Source of the DNA: Dallia pectoralis
Lineage: Eukaryota > Chordata > Actinopteri > Esociformes > Umbridae
Length of the DNA: 64,000 bases
NCBI GenBank assembly: GCA_029465975.1
Contig: CM055742.1
Location: 10,444,408 to 10,508,407, forward strand
Direction of reading: 5' to 3'
Shown: positions 12,401 to 24,900 of the stretch, piece after piece
Layout of the letters: each line of letters starts with the position of its first letter
Position numbering within the stretch: the first letter of the stretch is position 1
Made by a program: the position numbers and the translations under genes
Notes under the pieces: generated by a model
The model's database searches: none
Seen by the model: the letters and a program-made list of their open reading frames with translations, nothing else
What the model was told of the DNA's origin: nothing

Positions 12401-15400
12401 CAATATTTTTCTGTAATGCTTTTTCATCTGATCTTTTATCCCCGCCACTTTTCAACACAAACTGACGCCCCTGTGTCAATGCAATGTGAACACGTGTCCA
12501 CTCGGATGATGTGCTGTCCTGCGGCCATCCCAAAAAGCCTAAATGGCCACGTTCCTTCCTCCACAGAGAACACCGACACGAATATCCACCTGGTGTATTT
12601 AACTGAAACATGTGAAGTTTGTGTATAGCGTGATTGGCAGTGACGCGTTTGTGTGCATGGCGCTATTGGCGTTCTATCTCAATACAGAGATACCACCCCA
12701 ATTAAACTTGATATCCAGCAAGAAGTACCTACAATTCCCTATTGGCCTGAAGACTTAATTTGTGGACACAAATGTCTCTTAACTTAATCTCTCTCCAATC
12801 CCTTACAAAGGTTGTGATTACCACTAAGGTGATATTAAGATCAACTAATACAGCTAATAGCTAAGCTACTACATAGCTAACAGCTAATAGCTATCGCTAA
12901 TACAAACAAATATAGACTGTAGCATACACTGTCTCCAGATTAACAGGCCTGTTCACAGCACGGCTGCCAAAACTAAGCAGCCACACAGACGTGTTCCAAG
13001 AATTTAACAAGGCACAAAAAGGAGCGAAAGACAGGGGAGAATATGCCGGAACATTGAAGTGACTGCCCAGAACATATATTCAGTGAAATGTAACGTGGGT
13101 GTTAATTAAGTATGCGAGAGAAAAAACTTTCAGAGTAAGAACGATGTGGGCGCACAGTTCAGAACGTTTGTTGTATTAATAACTATATTCGTGTGAATAT
13201 AGGTCGATGGGGTCAGCTCATACCTCCAGACTGCTGATTGGCCGGCTCGAACGCTTCCAGGTGGTCAATGTCACCCGTTGCGTACAAGAAGCTTGACGTG
13301 TAATTTCACCAAATTTAAGGATTACAATTGTGGGTCATCGGTTGGTTATGAGTTAAGAGAAGGAGATTTATGTTGGCCAGTTTAATGTTTAAATGTTTAA
13401 AGCTGTGTTATATTCCATTCCAGATGCCACAGTGGACCACCTTTTATGTCTTTGTAAATGATCCTTCCACAGACAGAAAAGAGCCAGACAGCACACCAGT
13501 GTTACCAAACTAATGGATCAGGGTGTCTGTTTCACTCCCCAGATTGAAACGAAGCCCAGAGGCTGGCCAGGGGCTTACTGCTCCGTATGGAACAAGATAA
13601 TCCCATCGATTAAACATCTGACCTCAATGCAGTTTTCCCAATATAGAATATAGAACATGTTATGACTGTGGTGAGGTTTGCCAATGTTTAAAACCAATGT
13701 TTAGATGAACTGCAGGGAGGATTTTGAAGCCTCCTAGAAAACACCACCAAACACAATATAGGGTTTAGCTAGCATGCTTAGCTCCTCCCACCTTCTTCCC
13801 TAGGTTTAGCATATTTGGCATTACAAGCGTCATGTTGGGCATCTTGATCGAGTGATCAAAATCTTTGATCCTAAACCTGAGGTTGTGCCTGTCCTGGTAT
13901 GACTGTTTGAATTTGTAAAGTCCGTTGGTTTAGCCGTGTTAGTTCGTGTTAGTTAACTGGTGAATTGGCCAGTTTAAATTTGTAACTGATGGAGACGTAG
14001 CTTCACGATTTGGGGAAGTTTGAAGGTTTTCAAGGATTCAAGGGTGTTTATTTGTCATTTCAATAACAGGTTATGCAATGAAATGCTTGGATATCGCCCT
14101 CCCCAACATTGCAATACAATAACAAAAAATAAAAGAAAATAGAAATGTAAGACCTATCTAAGAAATATTTCAGCAAAATACAAGGGTTTACATATTTCAG
14201 AGCTTTTGGATGCACAGGAATAAACGTCATTGACGAACATTAACCCTCTGTGTTTAAGTAAACAAGACGTTCATCATCAAAAAACCAGTACAGCTTTTCT
14301 TCCACCAGCATAGCCCCGATCCATGAAGCTATGATAAAATACTTTATGATAAAAAATTACCAAACCGTAGCGAAGACGCTCAATTATTTCCTTGCTAGCG
14401 CATATTCCACCATTGCCATCCCCCTCCCATTCCCAAGGCAGAACGGAGGACAGAGAGCTAGCAGCCATACTCTGTTAAACATCGCTCAGCCAGACTGTGT
14501 GAGGGACATGGAGGCAGTAACAAGATAAGCTCTGCTGCCTACGTCCACCAACTGAACTCCTGACTGGAATAGCAAACAGGCAAACCGGCCCCACAGCAAA
14601 TGGGTAATGAACTGACCGTCAGTTGGGTTAGCCACCAGGCGATATGCAGTCTAACGTGGCTGTTTTTTGTTGTTGCTGTAAACACGTGAATATGGTTCCA
14701 TTTTGGATGTAGCCACTACTTCCTGTTGTGCTATTGTCTTTCATACTCGCCATGTTGTTGTTTTTAACCAGAGTGTTTGGTGTAGTGTTGAGCAACACAG
14801 TGTGTTTGGTGTAGTGTAAAGCAATGCAGAGTGTTTGGTGTAGTGTAAAGCAATACAGCGTGTTTGGTGTAGTGTAAAGCAATACAGCGTGTTTGGTGTA
14901 GTTTAAAGCAACACAGCGTGTTTGGTGTAGTGTAAAGCAACACAGCGTGTTTGGTGTAGTTTAAAGCAACACAGCGTGTTTGGTGTAGTGTAAAGCAACA
15001 CAGCGTGTTTGGTGTAGTGTAAAGCAACACAGCATGGTTGGTGTAGTGTAAAGCAACACAGCGGTTTGGTGTAGTGTAAAGCAACACAGCATGGTTGGTG
15101 TAGTGTAAAGCAACACAGCATGGTTGGTGTAGTGTAAAGGAACACAGCATGGTTGGTGTAGTGTAAAGCAACACAGCATGGTTGGTGTAGTGTAAAGCAA
15201 CACAGCATGTTTGGTGTAGTGTTGAGCAACACAGTGTTTAGTACAAGCATTCAGTGATAAAGTACGGTGTGGTGATCAATGCTCTTGGCTCCTGGCTAAC
15301 AGTCTTTGGCAAAGAGGATTTGAAACGTGACTCTGCCAAATGTTTTCACGCTAGTGTCCACTGAATCCCAATGAAGGAATTCACTCATAAAGGCTTGTAA

Positions 15401-15871
15401 AAAACATCCAGTTAAGGATGCGTGTAAATACGATTTCTGTGAATCCATCCCAAAAGCATCTCTGGAATCACTTAGTGGTTCCCAAGCGGTTTTACTCTGA
15501 GACCCCGTCAACAGGGTCAAGCGAGGAAAATATGCACACAGTCCAAAGGATAAGGAAATAAATAACACCATCTCCTTTCAAATGTATAAATACCTATATA
15601 CATTTGTGTGTGGCTTCTTAAAGATCATGACTTCTAATACCTTCTAACAACGTAGTGTTTACTCATCAACGTTGCCACAGTATGGCAGCCTCTGACCTGG
15701 ATTACTCATTTATACTGGCGGATGACATGAATTAGCTTAAAACACCCGTTAGCAGAATCCAGACCAACACATCTGTGGAGCCCTGGATATGCTGCTACAA
15801 CCTGCAGGGCCAGTGTGTGTGTGTGGGTGTGTGTGTGTGTGTATGTGTGTGCGTGTTGTATGTTTGTGTGT

Positions 15872-15903
<32 letters not shown>

Positions 15904-18900
15904 CTGTGTGTCTGTGTGTGTGTGTTGTATGTTTGTGTGTGTGGGATATCCCCGTTCCCACATGGAAAAAACCTATATGAGGATATATGTGCATATATGT
16001 AACCTATATGTTACCTATATGCACATATATGCTGCATATATGCACATATATGATAATATATATGCTGCATATATGCACATATATGATAATATATATGCTG
16101 CATATATGCGCATATATGCCACATATATGCACATATATGATAATATAGGCTGCATATATGCGCATATATGCCACATATCGTCAAAATTGAGGTGCATATA
16201 TGTGCATATATCCCTTACGAAAAAAAAGTATATTAAAGTATACTATGTATACTACAAAATGGATAGTACACTTTTAGTTCACTTTTGATATACTTTTAAG
16301 ACGTATGCTTAGAAAAAAGTATATTCAAGTATACTATAAGTATACTACAAAATGGGTAGTACACTTTTAGTTTACTTATGATATACTTTCAAAAAGTACA
16401 TTTAGAAAATAGTTAACTTACTTGAACTTTTAAGTTCACTACCAAATCGAAAAACGTTTTTACACATTTCTTCTGGAGATGTACGTTTTCTTTTATTATA
16501 CAGTAAAAACAGTCTAAATATTTTTTAAGTAATTTTTTTAGATCCATCTTGTATATTCTAATACTCATGTCTATGAAATGCATTGCACATTAAATAATTT
16601 TTTGTTATTGAAGCTGAAATCATAATTACTGCCAAACATTTTGAAGCCCTATATTCATATACTATACTAATAATAATCAATTGGAGTATTAATAAAAATG
16701 TCTATGAACTAATTCTGCCTTTGCTGTATGTATTTTGAGGAACATTTATAAGTCTGATATGAATGAAAGCCCCGGACAGACAGGACATTAACATATATTT
16801 GAACATATTTTACATGCATTAACTGAGAAAAATGTCCAATGAAGCATCAGAAGAAGGCGGATGTAGGCGGAGCTGATTAGCGACGTCACTTCCTGTTCCT
16901 TGCGCGCGAGCAAAATATCATATGTTGAACCGGAGATATTTCAGCATGTTTCAGTCGCCATAAACTACGCTTTAAACTCGAGAATCAGGTGTAAGGATTC
17001 CAAAAGTACAGATGGAATGAACAGGTGAGTTTGAGCTAAATTCTAACTTTATCTAGGCCTATATGAGATAACAGCTAACTAGCTACTTGGCTATGGTTAA
17101 TGCTAACATCAACATTAGCTAGATCGCTATTTACGTCTGAGCCATGTAAGAAGACAACACGTAACTAGCCCTTGTTAACAATTACTTATCTTTTATCTGC
17201 ATCTTTTGTTCAGGTAACTGGTAGCTACAGTTACTAATTAGGCAAGGTTGCTAGGTAGCTTGTTTGTAAAAGGCAGGGAACAAAAATCACCCTGTACTTT
17301 ATCCTAATAAGCCATGTAGCCACTAGTTTGCTGATAATTTTTTTTTCTTGATGCTGTGTGTTATAAATTGTAACACGCTGGGTGTTTATAAGATGTTGCA
17401 TTTAACGGCTATAGTATAAATTAAACGATGTACCTTACCCTTTCTCATTTCTTTAGGCTTCAGAGGAAGTTAATGCCAATGCAGAATACTCTGTATCTGA
17501 TCCCAACAGCAAAGAGGGAGACATACCCAATCTCAGTAATGAAGAGGATGATGACATACACAATCCCAACAGCATGGAGGACAATGTACCCGATCCCAGC
17601 AGTGAAGAGGAAGACGTAACTGATCCCAGCAGTGAAGAGGAAGACGTACACAATACGAACAGTGAATGGGGCGACAATTCATCTGCCTTGGTATGTTTCA
17701 CGCAAGTGTGTATTTGGAATCCTAATTTAATATTGCGCAATTTCACAAATTCCGATAAAAGGTTAAATATATTAATCATGTTTGCTTGTTGTCTTGTGTT
17801 TTTTTTTACAGGGCATGCTAGGGAGAAATTTGAAGAAATAACAGTGCAAGATGTCCAGAAGATCTTGCACAAGAAGTGCAACAATGAATGCTTCAGACAA
17901 GTAAAGGCAGAAAAGATGTGAGCATGCATTTCATGTACAAAAATGAAGCATATTGTTAAATAAAATAACCATGTTTATTTTAACATTTAGAGTTTAAAAT
18001 AGTTCTACAATGTATATATCAACATTTTAAGTGTTCATAGCTGGTTTATCCCCCTTTAATGTAGCTTTGACAATATTATCTCATGAAAATATTTATGAAA
18101 ACACACACATTGTGTGTCTTGCCTCAAGATTTATTTAGGTATTTTGAATATGTACTGTATTTCCTTTATTTTAAAGATGTTAATTACACTTGAAGACAAA
18201 AGTATATTCTAAAGTTTCAAGTGGAACTCCTACCAGACACATGGCACTGATTGTTAGAGTATTGTTTAAGGTTCACTTGACAAACATGGCTTGTACAGTT
18301 ATACTATGTGTTTAAATCTATTAGTAAATCATAGTAAATTAACATTTATTAGGTTTACTTCTTGAAGTACTTACATGAGTTGAAATACTTTTAAGTACTT
18401 TAAGAAGTCTACATCATAAACTAAAAGTACACTACACGGGTTACTTTAAAGTATACTTTTAAGTACTTTAAGAAGTCTACTTCATAAACTAAAAGTACAC
18501 TACACGGGTTACTTTAAAGTATTTAAAAGTATACTTAAAATAAACTAAGTGTACTCTAAAGTGTACTAAATAAACAATAAAGTGGGCCAATTTAGTCTAC
18601 TTAGTATAAAAATAGTATATAAATAAGTACTTTAGTACCTTAATAATAGTATACTTTTTAAACTTAAGTATACTCTCAAAAATGAACTTAAAGTATACTT
18701 TTGTTTCGTAAGGATACAGGCCATATAGGTCTCCTGTATTGCTTCTTTATATCCACAAATAAGACCTATATGTACATACAAGATGTCTCCAATCGCAGCT
18801 GTACTGTAAGTACTTTGAGTTCCTGATGAAGTCTGTTGAAGTATTGCGCTCTTACTCGTTGTATTACGGTAACAGATTTGTTTTGGTGTTTGTGTATTAA

Positions 18901-21900
18901 GTGTTTTAATCGTTTTTTTAATGTTCAGTTTTTTGTCTTGTTTTTGTTCTATTTGATTGTTCTTAAGTAAATAAATAATGTACATTTCTACATTTTGGGC
19001 TTTTATTTATGTTGCATAGTAGCTATGGATTTCAATAATTTAACATATATGTGCATATATGTTAGGTGCATATAGGTGCATATATGTTAGGTGCATATAG
19101 GTGCATATATGTTAGGTGCATATATGTTAGGTGCATATAGGTGCATATATGCACCTAACATATAGGTGCATATATGCACATATAGGTGCATATATGCACA
19201 TATATGTACATATAATATAGGAAAACGGCCAATTTTATATATGTCACATATATTAAAAACATATATCAAAACCTATATTAAAACATATATGTTTATATAG
19301 GTTCTTTCCATGTGGGTTTGCCCAATGTGTTGTTAAAGATGGTTATTCCGACAGGCTTGTAGAAAAAGCCTGATGAATTACCAACCCTTTCATGTGCGTG
19401 AAAAGAAGCCATGAATGATCCGTGCATAGAGAGAGAAGGTATGAGAGGTGGCTCTGCGGACGGCACCGTGTCCCATAAATTCCAGGACGCTCAAACAGAC
19501 AGCGCGCCACTTGGCCCGATCCCTCTCTCATGAGCCCGGTCGTGACCAGAAGAAAAAAAACGGTTCATTATCCGAAGCGGCGCCGCGGTCGTCGACCGAT
19601 CGCAGGAGAAGACCTGAGCTGCACCGTGACACGTCAACATGCGGCCCGAAACAACAGGACCGGCTAGCTAGCGAATGAGTCGTCCGCCGTGGGGGACTCG
19701 CCGATCGCCTGCTGCTTTCTGAAAAGGCCTTAATGGAGTCCAGACCCGGCTGAAAACCATGTGGGAAAAAAACCTGTATTTCTTATTACGGTGGAGTAAA
19801 TATAAAACGCTCTGACACACACACACACACATATTATACCCTCCGACCGGCTATTAGGTACCATTTACCTACACACTGATCCCAGCGTGGCCGCCATCCG
19901 ATCGGGTGTCCCTGACAACTCACACAACTCCCGGGCCGACTCCATGCTTACTGGATTACAGTCTGGGCCAATCGAAACCCGAAACCTCAATTACAGTAGA
20001 CCTCAGATCCCAAGGGCTCACGAGCCAATGTCACACACCGGCCCTAGATGTATTTTATCGCCCCCTTCGCACTTGAATCAATCAATCATGGCCGAGATCA
20101 GTCTACTAAAAATGCCAAGTCCTTACCAGACAGTCCATAAAGATAAAGCAAGTAATTTCCTTCTACCGAATAGCGGTGACGTAGATTAAATCGGACAATT
20201 GATAGAATTACATGGGATCTACTTAGTGAACAGAACGGGAAGCAGGAACACTGCTGATAGCACAGGCTGAGAATAGGGTTTTATCCAATAGCCCAATGGC
20301 ACACCACTTTAAGGAGCCCAATGGCACACCACTTTAAAGAGCCCAATGGCACACCACTTTAAGGAGCCCAATGGCACACCACTTTAAAGAGCCCAATGGC
20401 ACACCACTTTAAATAGCCCAATGGCACAACACTTTAAATAGCCCAATGGCACACCACTTTAAGGAGCCCAATGGCACACCACTTTAAATAGCCCAATGGA
20501 ACACCACTTTAAATAGCCCAATGGCACAACACTTTAAATAGCCCAATGGCACACCACTTTAAGGAGCCCAATGGCACACCACTTTAAATAGCCCAATGGA
20601 ACACCACTTTAAATAGCCCAATGGCACACCACTTTAAATAGCCCAAAGGCACACCACTTTAAATAGCCCAATGGCACACTATTTTCAATAGCCCAATGGC
20701 ACACTACTTTAGAAGCATGGTCCAGTGTACAGCTTTAATCCAATCGGCTTCGTGTTACAAACGGTCGGCGTTTTCTCTCCTCCCAACATTATATCCTATA
20801 ATCTTGGTAATCATTCTTATGAATATTAGCACACTTTCATTTGATTGGATAGACCTTTAACATTGTAAACCAGTATAGGCTACAGGCAGGGCCAGGTCTG
20901 TCCGGCACAGCTAGCAAATCCACACTGTCAGAGCTAGACGGACAGGTCTGGATCCCAACAATTAGAATCAAATGTATTGTTAAACTCCACTTTAACCAGA
21001 CCAGACAAAAAGCCCAGGCTCACACAATACAACAATACAAAAGTTTATAGCAACAAAATCGACAAGCAACACGGTTGAAAAAGGAACATTAAAACAAACG
21101 CCAGGAACTCTACCCAATTACACGACCAGAGCCGCGGGGACGCCTTGGAACGGTCTTTTGGAACAACTGGTTCATTTAGATAAAATTGACAATTGCTGGT
21201 TTAGCCTAGCCGCGCTGATTTCATTTCCCAGCTGGCAATGCAAGCAGGCAAGCTGTATGTGTTTGATATGATTTGCCTTTTGGACATTCTCTTAAAACCA
21301 TCAGCCATAATGATAACCATCAATGATTTATGAGACTGTCATAATTGAAATCAAACGTATGGAAGAAAAACAGAAAGATTATGAGGGGAGAAAAGTGTGC
21401 CTGGGTGTCACCAAATACTTCTATGTCTAATGGGTCACACTTCATCCTAATAGAATTAGAAGTCTTTATTAGGGGATAAATGTCTGAAGAGGCTCGGACA
21501 CACGACAGGAGAGTAGAGCTCAAATGCTCCGACGCTCGTTTCCGGGAAGTTCAGCAGAGTCGGAATAAAACGATAGTGACGGGTGTAAAACATAAGAGAG
21601 AGAGAATTCAACGCGCTGAAGAGCCTTTTGGTAGAGAGACGTCAAACTCTTCCTCATTGCCTCTCTCTACGGGGCACCACTTCAGATGCTTTCCCCTGGG
21701 GACAAGCAGGCTAGCCTGTGCTGACAGCTGCTACACATCGTATGCTTCCCATTGTCGGACAGAGCAAGTCACGTTTACTCCACGTTTACTCCACAAAGGT
21801 CGCGCCTGTGTGTCTGTGCGACGATTCTCTTTTGACACTTTTGAAAAGTACAACACTTAGGTGCAAGGATGCTTCTTTTATGGATCTCTGGCAATGTTAG

Positions 21901-24900
21901 CTTTAGCGAGTCATTTCAAGGGTTTTGGCCTGTGGTTTTTGGGGTCACAGGGGATGTAGTCCAGTTTAGACGCTGCGCCAGTGTAGCCTTGACTTTTAAA
22001 TGCTTGACCCAATGTGACCTGATGCTTGAAGTGCTTGACCCAATGTGACCTGGCACGACAGTGTGTGATCAGGTCAGGGTCAAAAGGCTTGACCTGATCA
22101 GTCCACCCATGTTTCACAACTACAAGAAGTGTGTTTTCCATGTCCTATTACTGTCCTATTGCCTTGTACTATTGCCTTGTCCTATTGCCTTGTACTATTG
22201 CCTTGTACTATTGCCTTGTACTATTGCCTTGTACTATTGCCTTGTCCTATTGCCTTGTCCTATTGCCTTGTCCTATTGCCTTGTACTATTGCCTTGTACT
22301 ATTGCCTTGTACTATTGCCTTGCACTATTGCCCTGTCCTATTGCCTTGTCCTATTGCCTTGTCTTATTGCCCTGTCATTTTGCCTTTTCCTTAGAAACAG
22401 AGCCTAGCTCTTAAAACACCCGTACCATCCTATTAGCTAGTATACATGGGCCTACTGATACTATCCTTCTCTACTGTTGTAGAATACCTCGTCCTCTAGT
22501 GCACAGACTGGGTCACCTAAATCAATCCCATAATCCCCCTGTCATCCCAAGTACAAAGGGGGCTTCCAGGCAATTGTAGTTCACCACCATGTGCTTGTAG
22601 CGTGTATTATTGTTTAACCGTAAGAGTGGTGAAGCCTTGACCGGTCTGATGTTGCAGGTAGATGTCCACGTGCTTAGAGTGAATTTTGCCGATAATTAAT
22701 ATCTACCACCACAATGTCAATCCCAGACAACATCTGTCTTTGTGCTCAGATGTGCGTGGGTTGTCATTTACACCGGCAATGACTAGCTGAATTCCAGTTC
22801 CCGTTGGGCAGAAGTACAACTGAATAGTGTGTGAGAATTAATCGTTAATGAAATGAATCGAACATTCCGCGGAGCAGCGTTCAAACGGAATCCCACTCGG
22901 CCACGGCAGAGCATAGACAAAACAAATACAGACCCGTACATGTTCCCCCTGACCCATTTCTAAAGACCTCAGATGGTTTAGGGGAGTCACACACGCCCAT
23001 CGTCCCCCCACAAATCCGCCCCCAACCCTCGCTATCACACACACGAACCCAGACGCACTCTAACACGACGCCTTTTACTGTACATGCGACAGAAGGCGTT
23101 TCCCTGGTGACAAAGACACTCTCTCCGTCCTTAACGCCCATCCTCCTCCCCCCCAACCCTCGTTATCCTCTCTCTTCTGCCTTCCCATCTGTCAGCCAGC
23201 GTGTCAGACCTGCCCGGGATTACACAGACCGGCCACCATGTCCCGCCCTTTAATCTAAACGGGGGGGTTGGGGTTAGAGGTCATGATTATCTAATGGTCA
23301 CTTCAGCAGCGGGAGTAAGAAAGGAACGAACATTCTCAACAGGAACCTGAACCGGTTGGTCGTTTCAGGCCGAGTCGCTCGTGCTCTCGTTTCTCGGTAT
23401 GAAGATATATATCGGGGAAGACGGGTCATGTGACAGGGAGGGGACAGGAGTCAAGGGACAAAGGGAGAGGATTGACAACCCGCTACACACACAACTAAGA
23501 CGGAACAAAGAAACACCTCCCAGTGAGAGCACCATGGATGTTAACCACTGCAGCTACGGTTAGCTGTTTTGAAATATTACGTCTCCTTTGATCCTGTCGG
23601 ACTAGATAAATCAAAGTGATTTAGAAGGAATGGGTTTTCCTTGATTAATAAACTGTGACTAATAACCCCGACCCCCTCATGCAGCATTGACTAAAGCGGC
23701 CTTCTCGAATAGCTTCGAGCGTTTTTCACAATACGTTACTTTGATCTACTTTGAACAAGACTTGTTTGCACAAGATTAGCATTTTTTGAAAGTCGCAATT
23801 GTTGCACGTCACCTTCCCAAGTCATCAGAAACACAATTCGATAGACAGCGTCTAGAGAAACACGTATATATTTGAGTGGGGTGTGTGAGAAAATATGCAC
23901 TGTAATCCTGCTCAACGTATGAACAAAAAATGTGTATCATCATCGAGCTGTAACGAGCGACTGAAATGGGAGAAAAAAACATTATACCTAGCAACAGCCA
24001 GTCTTCGCCGAAAAGCCCCACATTAGTTACCAGGTAAACCACATAGTTATTGAGTTCATACGCCCAACAGGACAAAAAGATAGCTTGAGTAAACAGATAA
24101 AACATGCTCTTTGTCTTTTGAGTTTACTCATGCCTCCAGTTGCTGTGTGAGCATTAACACTGATGAAACGTCCCCCCCTGCCTCCTGTGGCTGGAGCGAA
24201 TAGGTCTCTGAACTCTACAAGTTTCCAAACCTCTCCTCTTGACTCATGTGCGCATGTTTAATCGACCAGCATAGTTGCCATGCCGACGGGGAGGGCGAAC
24301 TGTGCAAATTTGGCTCGGGCGCTCGGTGACCCACTTAACTGTAAAACGCCAACAGATACGAAAGGACAACGTAGGTTTCTGTGCGTGTGTGCATTTGTGT
24401 GTGTGTGTGTGTTGCATGTGTTGTATATAAGAACTTTTGGGTTAAATTATATTAACTAAAGTGTGTGATGGCCAGACAAACACTACAGATGCTTAAGCGT
24501 TACGCACATAGCGACACTGTCCTCCACTTGTTTTTTAAGCCACTGGCAGTAATCCGTCACAATGTCTTGTTTACATATTTAAACATGGTTAAGATTTAGA
24601 AAAGACGCCAAAATCGCCTGTCTAAAAGATAAACATGTACAGCAGAGTAATGCTCGTCTCTTGCCTAACTGTGTATTTGCTTGGTGATTTTCAACAGTCT
24701 AGCTGTGCACTACTGTCATATTAATACTGTATGTCCATTAATAGCAATGTCCATTAATTGGAGACAGGAAGAGGAAGAAAAAAAGCAATCATGGACTCGC
24801 AGGAAGACAGCTTTAATAAAAAGCGCAAAAAGACAGAGCGACGTGAGAGAGATGTGAGTTGAAGAGAGAGAGAGAAAGAAGAGACGGATGAACGGGCTGC

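Larger units (their letters stand above)
15957..19316. mobile_element. AT-rich inverted-repeat element, with another element inserted
   Basis: The left end cccacatggaaaaaacctat and the inverted right end cccacatggaaagaacctat match at 19 of 20 bases. Both ends lead into arrays of catatatgcacatatatg-like palindromic units (15970-16212 and 19040-19300). Without the inserted 2.5 kb element the host element would be about 859 bp. No transposase is seen and no clear target duplication was found, so the transposon class is unknown. Confidence 0.6.
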
